A stretch of DNA of 64,000 bases, taken from the NCBI RefSeq assembly GCF_016862175.1, contig NZ_BOML01000027.1, positions 124,001 to 188,000 of the forward strand, given 5' to 3'. Below, in pieces: positions 54,296-63,116 of this stretch. This stretch comes from Paractinoplanes durhamensis. Lineage in GTDB: Bacteria; Actinomycetota; Actinomycetes; Mycobacteriales; Micromonosporaceae. Every line of letters starts with the position of its first letter. Within the stretch, counting starts at the first letter, position 1. The position numbers were made by a program, and so were the translations under genes. The notes beneath the pieces are model-generated. The model saw nothing but the letters and a program-made list of their open reading frames with translations, made no database searches and had not been told where the DNA came from.

Positions 54296-55885
54296 TCAGT
54301 GCACGAGTTCCTCCACCGGCTCGGGGGCCGGCCGGGCGGCCGGGATCAGCAGCGTCGCCAGCAGGCCGAGCGCGAGCAGGCCGGCGGCGAGGTAGGAACC
54401 GATGGCGATGCCGTGGGCCATGGCGTCGCGGGCGGCGTCGGCGACCGCGGCGGTGGCGGGGTCGGCGGCGAGCGGGGCGATGGCCGCGCCGGCGCTGTCG
54501 GTGACCGTCGCCGCGAACCGGTCGATCTGGTCGGACGGGATCGGGCCGCCGCTGAGGGTGTCCTTGACGTCGCGGCCGAGGGCGGAGAAGAAGACCGTGG
54601 TCAGCACGGCGATGCCCAGCGCTGAGCCGAGCTGCCGGAAGGTGGCCTGGACGCCGGAGCCCTGGCCGGCCTCGGCGGCCGGGATGTCGGCCAGCACGAC
54701 GTTGGTGACCTGGGCGGTCGCGAAGCCGACGCCGATGCCGTAGACGAACAGCACGATCGCGATCGACCACCACGGCGCCGAGGTGGTCCCGGCGACGATG
54801 CCGAGCCCGACGAGAGCAACGGCTTCCAGGGCCAGGCCGAGCCGGACGAGACCGAGCGCGGACACCTTCTCGGCCAGACCGAAGCTCGCGCCGCTGGCGG
54901 CGAAGCTGCCGATCGCCAACGGCAGCAGGGCGACGCCGGCCTGCAGGGAGCTGTAGTCGAGGGTGAACTGCAGCCACAGCGGCAGGACCGCGATGATGCC
55001 GAACTCGCCCAGCCCGATGATGACGGTCGCGATGTTGCCGTTGCGGAACGACGAGATGGTGAACAGGCGGGTATCCATCAGCGGCTGCCCGCCGCGGCGG
55101 CTCAGTCGCGCCTGCCGCCACCCGAACAACCCGAGCAGGACGACCCCGGCCACCAGGGCGAGGAACACCGGCGACAGGCCGGCCACATCGGCATGCCCGT
55201 TCGCGGCCGTCACCCAGCCGTACGTACGGCCCTCGACCAGACCGAAGGCGAGAGCTCCCAGCCCGGCCATCGACAGCAGCGCTCCGGGCACGTCGATCCG
55301 CCCGGCCGTCCGCGGCGACGGGGTGATGAACACCAGCGTCAAGACGAAGATCAGCACGACGAGCGGCACGTTGATGCCGAACGCCCAGCGCCAGCTCGCG
55401 TGCTCGGCGAACCACCCGCCGATCACCGGGCCGACCGCGGTGGCCGCGCCGATCGTCGAGCCCCACACCGCGAACGCCTGACCGCGCTCCCTGCCGGTGA
55501 ACGTCTGGTTGAGCAGCGACAGCGACGTCGGCAGCAGCATCGCCCCGCCGACACCCTGCAGGAACCGGGCCAGGATAAGCACCTCACCGTTCGGCGCGAG
55601 GCCGGCGAGCAGGCTGGTCACGCCGAACACGACGACGCCGGCCGCGAAGATCCGGCGCGCCCCGATCAGGTCGGCCAGGCGGCCGAAGACCAGCAGCATC
55701 GCGGCGAAGGTGATCGCATACGACTCCTGGATCCACTGCGCCTGCGAGGAGTTGATGGCCAGGTCCTCGATGACCGACGGGGTGATCACGTTGACGATCG
55801 TCGTGTCCACCACGATCAGCGAGACGCCGAGCGCGATCGCGACCAGCCCCCACCATTTGCGAGCCGTTGTTGACTGTGCCGGCAT
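54296..55885 (-). CDS. DHA2-family (EmrB/QacA) efflux MFS transporter
   Basis: A 529-residue, 14-helix drug exporter: VDTTIVNVITPSVIEDL, GRLADLIGARRIF and the motif C-type STIGAAATAVGPVIGGWFAEH. It is divergent from a MarR gene, and two inverted operator-like copies fill the gap between them. Regulation of the pump by that MarR protein is strongly suggested. Confidence 0.92.
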   Translation of the reverse strand: MPAQSTTARKWWGLVAIALGVSLIVVDTTIVNVITPSVIEDLAINSSQAQWIQESYAITFAAMLLVFGRLADLIGARRIFAAGVVVFGVTSLLAGLAPNGEVLILARFLQGVGGAMLLPTSLSLLNQTFTGRERGQAFAVWGSTIGAATAVGPVIGGWFAEHASWRWAFGINVPLVVLIFVLTLVFITPSPRTAGRIDVPGALLSMAGLGALAFGLVEGRTYGWVTAANGHADVAGLSPVFLALVAGVVLLGLFGWRQARLSRRGGQPLMDTRLFTISSFRNGNIATVIIGLGEFGIIAVLPLWLQFTLDYSSLQAGVALLPLAIGSFAASGASFGLAEKVSALGLVRLGLALEAVALVGLGIVAGTTSAPWWSIAIVLFVYGIGVGFATAQVTNVVLADIPAAEAGQGSGVQATFRQLGSALGIAVLTTVFFSALGRDVKDTLSGGPIPSDQIDRFAATVTDSAGAAIAPLAADPATAAVADAARDAMAHGIAIGSYLAAGLLALGLLATLLIPAARPAPEPVEELVH

Positions 55886-55910
55886 GGTTATCCCTTCAAG
55901 TAGTTACACC

Positions 55911-55974
55911 ATCAAACTATCACAGCATCAAGCTAAGTACGCCGAGGGAATGTTTGACGGTGTGACAGTTTGAT
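55911..55974. promoter_or_regulatory. Paired inverted operators between MarR and efflux genes
   Basis: A 22-bp element at 55911-55932 (starting ATCAAACTATCACAG) recurs on the opposite strand at 55953-55974 (starting ATCAAACTGTCACAC there), matching at 18 of 22 positions. Each contains two TCAA steps. The pair is centred at about 55943, between the two divergent starts, so one could serve each promoter. Confidence 0.75.
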
Positions 55975-55980
55975 CCGGGT

Positions 55981-56463
55981 ATGATCGCCGAAATGACGGA
56001 CGCTGATGCTCGACGCGATCGGGTCCTCATGGGCCTGCGTGACCACGGCACGCTCTTCGGCGAGCTCGGCCGGCAGCTCGGCATCGCGGCCGGCCTGCAC
56101 CACACCGACGCCAGGGCGCTGGTGGAGATCCTGGGCGCCCAGGACAACGGCGCGCCGCTGACCCAGTCCGAGCTGAGCCATCGCATCGGCCTGACCACCG
56201 GCGCCACGTCGTCCCTGCTGAACCGCCTCGAAGCCGCCGGCCACATCGAGCGGGTGCGCAACCACGCCGACCGGCGCGTCGTCACCCTGCACGCCACCGA
56301 GGGCGTCGACGCGATGGTCGACCGCTTCTTCGACCCCCTGATCGACCGGATGGGCGCGATGATGGACGGCTACCCGCCCGAGCTCCTGGACGAGTTCGCC
56401 CGCTTCCTCGGCGACGTCAGCCGGACGATGAAGGGCTACCTCGAGGAACTGCCGGCGCGGTAG
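55981..56463 (+). CDS. MarR-family regulator
   Basis: A 160-residue winged-helix repressor: LTQSELSHRIGLTTGATSSL recognition helix region, then LEAAGHIERVRNHADRRVVT wing. It is expected to bind the inverted 22-bp elements directly upstream and to control both itself and the DHA2 pump. The likely inducer is a pump substrate. The ATG start abuts the second operator by 6 bp, implying a very short leader. Confidence 0.92.
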   Translation: MIAEMTDADARRDRVLMGLRDHGTLFGELGRQLGIAAGLHHTDARALVEILGAQDNGAPLTQSELSHRIGLTTGATSSLLNRLEAAGHIERVRNHADRRVVTLHATEGVDAMVDRFFDPLIDRMGAMMDGYPPELLDEFARFLGDVSRTMKGYLEELPAR

Positions 56464-56544
56464 CTCACACCTCGCGCTTGGGCGCAGGTCAGCGGGTCCG
56501 GCGCGGACGACGCAATGTCCATCCGATCATGATGCCGGGTCGGG

Positions 56545-57105
56545 TCAGGGGATGAAGACCAGGCGGTCGCCGGTCTCGGCGGTCCACGCCTGGTTGATGC
56601 GATTCAGGGGTACGGCGTGGGCCTGCACGTCGACGCGGCCGGTCGCCAGCGCCTCGGCGAGGGCCGGCAGCTCGGCCATGAAGTCGCGCGGGGCGATGGA
56701 GCCGATGCCGCTGCCGACGATCTGCAGCCGGGCCCCGCGCAGGGCGACCGACGGGATGGCCGCGAGCTCGCCGGCCATCGACCCGATCTGGATCCAGGTC
56801 ATCGGGGCGCCACGGTCGGCACGGGCGGTGAGCAGCGGCAGCATGGCCTGGGCGGAGGCCTCGCCCCAGACGTAGTCGAGCACCACATCGGCGTCGGCGG
56901 CCCGGTCGATCTTGTCGAAGGTGATCGTCTCGTCCGCACCGAGGGCGGCCAGCGTGGCGAGCCGGGCGGTGTCGCGCCCGGCCGCGATCACCCGGGCGGC
57001 GCCGAAGAGCTTGGCGATCTGGATCGCCATCCGGCCCGCACTGCCGGTCGCGCCGAGGATCAGCACTTGCTGCCCGGCCTGGAAGTCGATGCGCCGGCGC
57101 AGGGC
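56545..57105 (-). pseudogene. Zinc-binding dehydrogenase/quinone oxidoreductase, 5' half lost
   Basis: The remnant encodes about 186 residues of the C-terminal Rossmann domain (IDFQAGQQVLILGATGSAG, VIAAGRDTARLATLAALGAD, VPLNRINQAW). Intact family members have about 320 residues. The N-terminal GroES-like catalytic domain, about 130 residues, is absent. Homology runs to about 57105, where it meets the MarR remnant on the other strand. A GTG at 57066 could start a cofactor-domain fragment, but no ribosome site is evident. Confidence 0.82.
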
Positions 57106-57453
57106 GACCTGACCCAGCTGCGGGTGCTCGGCATCCTGCGCGACCGCCGCGCCCGGGTGACCGACCTGGCGATGTTCCTGGGCGTGGACAAGTCGTCGAT
57201 GTCCGGCCTGATCGACCGGGCCGAGCGCCGCGGCCTGATCGGGCGCGACAAGAACCCGGACGACCGGCGGGCGCTCGACGTGTTCCTGACCCCGGCCGGC
57301 CTGGAGCTGACCGAGCGCCTCTACGCCCAGGTCCGCACCACGATGGAGCCCGCGACGGAAAGGCTGGACGCGGACCAGCTGCGGACCCTCGCCACCCTGC
57401 TCGAACCCATCCTGATCGCGTCCGCGGGCCCGGGGCCGCTCAGGCCGAGGTGA
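57106..57453 (+). pseudogene. MarR-family regulator, 5' end lost
   Basis: About 115 residues remain: the winged helix (DLTQLRVLGIL, DLAMFLGVDKSSMSGLIDRA, GLIGRDKNPDDRRALDVFL) and the C-terminal helix. The first dimerisation helix, about 35-40 residues, and the start codon are missing. The frame stays open upstream only by running antisense through the oxidoreductase remnant, so any product would carry a foreign N-terminus. Its last 14 bp overlap the convergent kinase gene. Confidence 0.8.
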
Positions 57454-58171
57454 GTTCCATCGGAGTCAGGGTTTCGCCGGCCCGCACCGCGGCCTCCAGT
57501 CGCCGCTGCCCGCGGACGGCGACGAAGTGCGGCGCCCGATGCACCACCGCGATCTCGCCGTCGTCGTCGGTCACCGCGGCGGGGCGTACGCGACGAGGGT
57601 CGAGGTAGCAGACCAGCGCGGCGGGCGGCCGCTCGAGCATCTCGACGATCCGCGCGACCACCTGCTCCGGGTCGGCGCTCGTGGTGTCGCAGACCAGGTC
57701 GTAGTTGCGGAGGTCGGTCTTGTCCACGCCGTACCGGGACAGGAACCGCTGCCGTTCGCTCTCGCTGCGGTCGGCGAGCTGGCGGCCGGCGTCCTCGATG
57801 CTGCCGTAGTTCTCCACCGCGTCGCCGGGCCGGCCGAGCACCCGCCGGGCGGCCTCGACGGGATCGGTGATGAGGTGCACCTTCAGGGCGTCGGTGAAGA
57901 AATGCCACGCCAGCCGGCTGTCCACCACCAGCCGCTCGTCCGAGGCGGCGATGTCGTGCTGCAGCTGGTCGATGTAGTGGTCGACCTTGTCGTCCAGCTC
58001 CGAGTGCAGGTTGAACTGCAGCGCGGTCATGCCGTGCTCGGCGGCCATCCGGCGGTAGAGATCGCCGATGCTGACCCGGCGCACCCCCAGCCGCTCCGCC
58101 AGCATCACCGACACGGTTGTCTTGCCGCTACCGAGATCACCGTTGAGTACGACCGTACAGGGTCGGATCAT
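57440..58171 (-). CDS. Cytidylate kinase-like P-loop kinase
   Basis: A 243-residue protein. The P-loop VVLNGDLGSGKTTVS starts the protein, followed by SIGDLYRRMAAEHGMTALQFN and VVDSRLAWHFF, as in the cytidylate kinase-like family (AAA_33/Cytidylate_kin2). The C-terminal 60 residues form an added small domain. The substrate is unknown and may be a nucleotide or an antibiotic. Its 3' end overlaps the MarR remnant. Confidence 0.85.
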   Translation of the reverse strand: MIRPCTVVLNGDLGSGKTTVSVMLAERLGVRRVSIGDLYRRMAAEHGMTALQFNLHSELDDKVDHYIDQLQHDIAASDERLVVDSRLAWHFFTDALKVHLITDPVEAARRVLGRPGDAVENYGSIEDAGRQLADRSESERQRFLSRYGVDKTDLRNYDLVCDTTSADPEQVVARIVEMLERPPAALVCYLDPRRVRPAAVTDDDGEIAVVHRAPHFVAVRGQRRLEAAVRAGETLTPMELTSA

Positions 58172-58189
58172 CGGTCCACGGTAGTCGAT

Positions 58190-59152
58190 TCAGCCGACCG
58201 TGGCCGCGGCCTCGCGCTCCCGGTAGTAGTCGCCCGCCACCACCGGCGGGTAGTCGGTGCCGCCGCCGACCGGGGGCGCGAGCGGCGTGACGACCCGGTC
58301 CATGTCCGATTCGCAGAAGACGATGAGGCTGATCAGTTCCTCGTTCGGGTCGGCGTCCGACGGCGGCAGCACCCGGTGCCGGGTGGACCGCCAGCGGTCA
58401 CCGGTCCAGCGGGCGAGCAGGTCGGCGATGTTGACGGTGAGGGCGCCCGGCACGAACGGCGCGTCCGCCCACTCGCCGTCGAGGGTCTGCACCTGCAGTC
58501 CGCCGTAGCCCGGCTGCCGGTCGAGGATGGTGAGGATCCCCCAGTCGGTGTGCGGCCCGACCCGGAACTGCCCCTCGACCGGCGCTCCGGTGACCGCCAG
58601 CGCCGGGTAGCGGTTGATGTTGAAGGTGTGCGGCGCGTTCCTGGTCCGCTCGACGAAGTAGCCGGGGTCCAGCCCGAGCGCGACGGCCAGCACCTCCAGC
58701 AACTCCCGATAAAGATCAAGAACCTGCTCCGCGTACGCCGTGACCGGGTCACGCAGCGCGGGCACCTCGGCCGGCCAGACATTCGCCATGAACCAGGCCG
58801 GGTCGCCGTCCGGGTCCTCCCGACCGAGCGTGAAGGTCTCCTTGAGGTCGGCCGTCGCCGCGTCGCCGACCTCGCCGTAGTAGGAGTTGGCCTCCCGGCC
58901 CCGGGCGATCCACCCCCGCCCGCCAACTCCCGTCCCGTAGGCGTCCTTGGCGGCATCGGGCAGCGCGAAGAACGCGCGGGACGCCAGCCGGACACGCTCC
59001 TTCAGTGAGTCGTCGATGCCGTGCCCGCTGACCAGGAAGAACCCGGAATCCTGCATGGCCCGGTCGAGCCGGGCCGCAAGCGCAGCCCGCTCCTCAAGGC
59101 CGGCGACCCGCCAGGCCCCGATGTCGAAAAGCGGAATGTCCGGAGCGCTCAT
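58190..59152 (-). CDS. Isopenicillin N synthase-like 2OG-Fe(II) oxygenase
   Basis: A 320-residue iron oxygenase. The N-terminal DIOX_N part begins DIPLFDIGAWRVAG. Iron ligands are His and Asp in VGPHTDWGILTIL and His in WRSTRHRVLPP; the 2OG Arg-x-Ser pair lies just beyond (RHRV and downstream). Many actinobacterial members act in secondary metabolism or in ethylene-like or gibberellin-like oxidation. It starts 19 bp upstream of nothing operonic except the kinase, whose start is 18 bp past its stop, so the two may be co-transcribed. Confidence 0.9.
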   Translation of the reverse strand: MSAPDIPLFDIGAWRVAGLEERAALAARLDRAMQDSGFFLVSGHGIDDSLKERVRLASRAFFALPDAAKDAYGTGVGGRGWIARGREANSYYGEVGDAATADLKETFTLGREDPDGDPAWFMANVWPAEVPALRDPVTAYAEQVLDLYRELLEVLAVALGLDPGYFVERTRNAPHTFNINRYPALAVTGAPVEGQFRVGPHTDWGILTILDRQPGYGGLQVQTLDGEWADAPFVPGALTVNIADLLARWTGDRWRSTRHRVLPPSDADPNEELISLIVFCESDMDRVVTPLAPPVGGGTDYPPVVAGDYYREREAAATVG

Positions 59153-59220
59153 GAATCACATCCCAGCCAAGAACGGAAACCCCGACCGTACGGGCCCATT
59201 GTTACGACAGCCGTCCGGGC

Positions 59221-59997
59221 CTACCGCCTTCGAAACAACACTCTGCCGACCTTCTCGCCAGCGGCCGGCGGGCCGGCTGCGGGCGTCGGCGCATCGATCC
59301 GGTAGCCGATCACGTCGTCGATCGGTTTCGAAAGGTTCCCGCCGAGATCCACCTGGAGTCCGCCGTCGGGGAGGCGCGAGAGCGAGGTCAGCGGTTGCGA
59401 GTCCGGCAGGCCGCGGCACTGCACGGTCACCGGCCGCCCGGTGGCCATGGCCGCGGTGAGCTCGGCCGCCATCGCCTTCGCCTTCACCTGGCCAGGGAGC
59501 GCGGCCGTTCCGGTCAGGAACGCCGCGGTCACCTCGGCGCGACCCGAGTTGCGCGCGGCCGTGGCGATCCCACGCGCCTCCAGGTCACCCGCGATGAGCA
59601 ACGCGGCGGACAACAACGCGGCTGCGGTGACGAGCGCCCCGCCGGCGACGAGCGCGACTATCAGCGGCTCGCCCAGCGTGGTCCGGATGTCGGTGATCGT
59701 CCCGGCCGCTGTGCCGAGGATCGCCGTCACGCCGCCGGCCCCGGCGATCCGGCGCGTCAGCTTCGCCCATCTGCGCGTGATCTCCGTGGCCCCGGACTTG
59801 ATGACCTGGATCGAGCCCGGCGTGCCATCGTTCCACCCACTCTTGGCCGCGATGGTGCGCTGCTTGTCGGTGCCGAGCAGTTGCAGGCCGATGAGTAGGT
59901 CCTGCAGGTTTACCGGGTCGCCCAGGTCGGCCGCGGGCACCGCCCATTTCAGCGGACCCAGTGCCTTTTCAGCGTCGACGGGATCATCCTCCGCCAT
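59221..59997 (-). CDS. Hypothetical protein with two membrane helices
   Basis: A 258-residue protein not assigned to a family. A soluble N-terminus contains LKWAVPAADLGDPVNLQDLL and SGWNDGTPGSIQVIKSGATEI. Two adjacent hydrophobic segments follow (VTAILGTAAGTITDIR, VALVAGGALVTAAALLSAALLIAG). The C-terminus has a small beta part with a Cys (VTVQCRGLPDSQPL). GGGAGG precedes the ATG at 59997, which is why the longer frame is not used. The function is unknown. Confidence 0.75.
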   Translation of the reverse strand: MAEDDPVDAEKALGPLKWAVPAADLGDPVNLQDLLIGLQLLGTDKQRTIAAKSGWNDGTPGSIQVIKSGATEITRRWAKLTRRIAGAGGVTAILGTAAGTITDIRTTLGEPLIVALVAGGALVTAAALLSAALLIAGDLEARGIATAARNSGRAEVTAAFLTGTAALPGQVKAKAMAAELTAAMATGRPVTVQCRGLPDSQPLTSLSRLPDGGLQVDLGGNLSKPIDDVIGYRIDAPTPAAGPPAAGEKVGRVLFRRR

Positions 59998-60130
59998 GAC
60001 CGCACCTCCCGTTGCCGTGCCGACGCGGAGCGAGCCGGAGCGGCCTGCTCTCCCCTGCGACATCAACACTCGGGGGGTGCGGCGGACAATCGACGGCGTT
60101 ACCTGCGGGCTGCCGGATCTAGGACACGCC

Positions 60131-60676
60131 TCAATCGGCCGGCGTCTCGGCGGTGGCCACGATGGTGGCGCGGCCGAGGATGTGGCCGGCCATGGTGAAG
60201 CCCAGGAAGGCCGGGGTGCCCTCGGCGGGCACGCCGATGTCCTCGACATCGAGGGCGTGCACGGTGATGAAGTACCGGTGCGGGCCGTGCCCGGCGGGCG
60301 GGGCCGCGCCGACGTACTGCGGCAGCCGGGCGTCGTTCGGCAGCTGGATCGCTCCCGCCGGCAGCCCGGTTCCGGCAGCGCTCCCGGCTCCGGCGGGCAG
60401 AGCGGTCACGGTGGCGGGGATGTTGGCGACCGCCCAGTGCCAGAAGCCCGACATCGTCGGCGCGTCGGCGTCGAAGACGGTCACCGCGAAGCTCTTGGTG
60501 CCCTCGGGCGCGCCGGACCAGGCCAGGTCGGGGGAAATGTCCTGTCCGCCGGGGATCCCGAAGGCACCGGACATCTGCGGCAGCGGCAGTGCCTGACCGT
60601 CGGTGGCCGCGTCGCTCCTGACCTCGAAGCTCGGGACCTGCGGAAGACGAGCGAACGGGTTGTTGGTGGCAGTCAT
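60131..60676 (-). CDS. YbhB/YbcL-type PEBP protein
   Basis: A 181-residue phosphatidylethanolamine-binding-like protein. The family core is DISPDLAWSGAPEGTKSFAV, FDADAPTMSGFWHWAVANIP and the HRYFITVHALDV region. Bacterial members have no agreed role. AAGGAG precedes the ATG. It is divergent from an XRE regulator with a 138-bp gap, and the two may be linked. Confidence 0.93.
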   Translation of the reverse strand: MTATNNPFARLPQVPSFEVRSDAATDGQALPLPQMSGAFGIPGGQDISPDLAWSGAPEGTKSFAVTVFDADAPTMSGFWHWAVANIPATVTALPAGAGSAAGTGLPAGAIQLPNDARLPQYVGAAPPAGHGPHRYFITVHALDVEDIGVPAEGTPAFLGFTMAGHILGRATIVATAETPAD

Positions 60677-60814
60677 GGCGCTCCTTGACGAAGTGGTGAA
60701 CACCGAAAAGCCTGCGACCTGCGGCAACAAGCAGGGAGATCCTCGGCATGCTGGTGCCCGCAGTGCCACCATGGGCGGTCGACGCCGCGCATCGCGGTGG
60801 AGCAAACTGGGGCA

Positions 60815-61645
60815 ATGCCCAACCGGCCCGAGCTCTCCGCGTTCCTGCGCGCGATGCGAGCGCGCGTGCAACCGGACGACGTCGGCCTGCCGGCGATGAG
60901 CCGCCGCCGGACGCCCGGCCTGCGGCGCCAGGAGGTCGCGCAGCTCGCCGCGGTCAGCATCGACTGGTACATCCGCTTGGAGCAGGGCCGGGTCGGCGTT
61001 CCGGGGACGGCCGTGCTGGATGCGGTGGCCCAGGCCCTGAAGCTCACCGCGGCCGAACGCCACCACCTGCACCTGATCGCCCGCGGCGAAGCTCCGCCAC
61101 CCCGACACGTGCCGGCCCCGGCCAGCGAGTCGTTGCAGACCCTGCTGCACAGCATGCCGACGGTCCCCGCCTGGATCCTCGACTTCCGATTCGACGTCCT
61201 CGCGCACAACACGGCCGCGGTGGCCCTGTTCGGCCCCGGCTTCACCGTCGGGATAAACACAGCGAAACCGCTTTTCCTGGACCCGGCGACCCGTGATTTC
61301 CAGCTGGACTGGACCCGAATCGCCCGCGAGCACGTCGGCAACCTGCGGGCCAACCTGACCCGGCACCCCGACGATCCCCGGCTCCGATCCCTGGTCGGCG
61401 AGCTACGCCGGAAGAGCAGGGACTTCGCGACCTGGTGGGACGACCAGACCGTGCAGGAGCGCACGAACGGCACCAAACGAATCCTGCACCCGACCGCCGG
61501 CGTGATGACCTTGCGCTACGACGTCCTGGCCGTCCAGGACGGCTCCGAACAGCGCCTCTCGGTCATCACCCCGGCGGACACGGACGCGGAGAACGCGCTG
61601 CGCGCCCTCATCTTCCAGCCGCACGGCCTACGCGCGGTCAACTGA
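60815..61645 (+). CDS. XRE-family regulator with MmyB-like ligand domain
   Basis: A 276-residue transcription factor. The N-terminal helix-turn-helix (SRRRTPGLRRQEVAQLAAVS, WYIRLEQGRVGVPG) is followed by a PAS-like MmyB ligand-binding domain (VPAWILDFRFDVLAHNTAAV, DPATRDFQLDWTRIAREHVG). Family members often bind fatty acids and regulate an adjacent divergent gene; here that would be the PEBP gene. An in-frame GTG six codons upstream is an alternative start. Confidence 0.92.
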   Translation: MPNRPELSAFLRAMRARVQPDDVGLPAMSRRRTPGLRRQEVAQLAAVSIDWYIRLEQGRVGVPGTAVLDAVAQALKLTAAERHHLHLIARGEAPPPRHVPAPASESLQTLLHSMPTVPAWILDFRFDVLAHNTAAVALFGPGFTVGINTAKPLFLDPATRDFQLDWTRIAREHVGNLRANLTRHPDDPRLRSLVGELRRKSRDFATWWDDQTVQERTNGTKRILHPTAGVMTLRYDVLAVQDGSEQRLSVITPADTDAENALRALIFQPHGLRAVN

Positions 61646-61658
61646 GTGCCGGCGAAGA

Positions 61659-62072
61659 ATGTGGGTCATGACCGGCTCGGACGCGGCGCCCGTGGGACGC
61701 CTGCACCACCTGATCATCGACTGCGACGACCCGGCGGCCTCGGCGGCCTTCTGGAGTGCGCTGCTGGGCCAACCGGTCACCTACCACGATCACGACTTCG
61801 CGGTGGTCTCCGCCGACACCACCACCTCCGGCCTGGCCTTTCAGCGCGCCCCCGACCGGCGGCCGCCGACCTGGCCCGACCCGGCCGTTCCACAGCAGAT
61901 GCACCTCGACGTCATGGTCGACGACCTCGCCGCCGCCGCGGAAGCCGTACGCGCCCTCGGCGCGCGTCAGCTTCCCGGCGACCACGTCTTCGCCGACCCG
62001 GACGGTCACCCGTTCTGCCTGATCCCGAGGCCGAGCTGGGCACCACCCGTCAGACCGGCACCGGCCGGGTGA
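61659..62072 (+). CDS. VOC-fold glyoxalase-like protein
   Basis: A 137-residue single-domain VOC protein (GRLHHLIIDCDDPAASAAFW, MHLDVMVDDLAAAAEAV, ADPDGHPFCLIP). Metal ligand candidates His and Glu/Asp are present. The substrate is unknown. An ATG at 61668 is an alternative start. Its 3' end overlaps the convergent dehydrogenase gene by 23 bp. Confidence 0.88.
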   Translation: MWVMTGSDAAPVGRLHHLIIDCDDPAASAAFWSALLGQPVTYHDHDFAVVSADTTTSGLAFQRAPDRRPPTWPDPAVPQQMHLDVMVDDLAAAAEAVRALGARQLPGDHVFADPDGHPFCLIPRPSWAPPVRPAPAG

Positions 62073-63096
62073 CGCCCAGCTTCTCGGCCGCAACCTCCAA
62101 CTCGGCCCACACCTTGGGGCCGACCGGGATGCCGTCCTTGGCGCGGGTTTCGGCGACCGCCGCGCTGTGTTCGCCCGGGTAGCGGATCGCGGTGTTCTCG
62201 TCGGCCCGAGGTAGGGCGTGCACGGTGTCGAGAGTGGCGGTCACCGCCTCCGTGAACGCTGATGGGTCGCCGAAGGCGGCCGGGTCGAGGGCGATGATCA
62301 GGGCGTTCTGGCGGTGCGAGCGGCCCTGCGGGTCGTCCGAGTGGAACGACGACACGATCGGGGCGCCGACCAGGACGCTGGTGAGCAGTTCGAACGCCAG
62401 GGACATCCCGGCGCCCTTCGCCCCGCCAAGCGGCAGCGGCATCTTGGCCAGGGCCGGGTCGGTGGTCGGGGTGCCGTCGGCGGTCGCGGCCACGCCCTCG
62501 GGCAGCTGTTTTCCGGCGTTGCGGTACTGGGCGATCTTGCCGAGGGCGATGCCGGCGGTGGCCATGTCGAGCAGGACCGGCGGGCGGCCGTCAGCGGTCG
62601 GCACCGAGATGGCGAGCGGGCTGGTGGCGACCGCGGCGCCGGTGACGCCGGGGTAGCTCATGTTGGGCATGCCGGCCACGAACGCGATGCCGATCAGGCC
62701 CTCGGCGGCGATCTGCGACGTGTAGTAGCCGATCGCGCCGGTGTGGACGGTCCGGCGGACGCCGACCGCGCCGATGCCGACCGCGCGGGCCCGGGTGATC
62801 GCCTCGGCGGCGGCCGCGGTCAGCGCGACCGGGCCGGGGGCGCGGTCGGCGTCGAGCACGGTGACGCCGGCGGCGGTGCCGGTGAAGGTCATCGACGGTG
62901 TCGCGTTGGCCTCGCCGGAGGCGAGAAGTTCGAGGTAGCGCGGGACGCGGGCGACGCCGTGCGAGTCGACGCCGCGGACGGCGGCCCACAGCAGGACGTC
63001 GCTGATCGTGCGGGCGTGGGCGGGGTCGGGGACGGACGCGGTGAACAGGGCGGTGACGAACTCGCCCAGGTCGGCGGCCGGGATCACGACTGGCAT
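62050..63096 (-). CDS. Malate/L-lactate dehydrogenase (Ldh_2) family oxidoreductase
   Basis: A 348-residue NAD(P)-dependent oxidoreductase of the Ldh_2/ComC/YlbC type. It has VRGVDSHGVARVPRYL with the catalytic His, TGAIGYYTSQIAAEGLIGI, MPNMSYPGV and PLGGAKGAGMSLAFELL. Members oxidise 2-hydroxy acids such as malate, lactate, ureidoglycolate or 3-sulfolactate. It lies 20 bp downstream of the TPP-enzyme gene, suggesting a joint path over a 2-oxo/2-hydroxy acid. Confidence 0.92.
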   Translation of the reverse strand: MPVVIPAADLGEFVTALFTASVPDPAHARTISDVLLWAAVRGVDSHGVARVPRYLELLASGEANATPSMTFTGTAAGVTVLDADRAPGPVALTAAAAEAITRARAVGIGAVGVRRTVHTGAIGYYTSQIAAEGLIGIAFVAGMPNMSYPGVTGAAVATSPLAISVPTADGRPPVLLDMATAGIALGKIAQYRNAGKQLPEGVAATADGTPTTDPALAKMPLPLGGAKGAGMSLAFELLTSVLVGAPIVSSFHSDDPQGRSHRQNALIIALDPAAFGDPSAFTEAVTATLDTVHALPRADENTAIRYPGEHSAAVAETRAKDGIPVGPKVWAELEVAAEKLGVTRPVPV

Positions 63097-63116
63097 CGGT
63101 GGTTCTCCAGTGGGGG

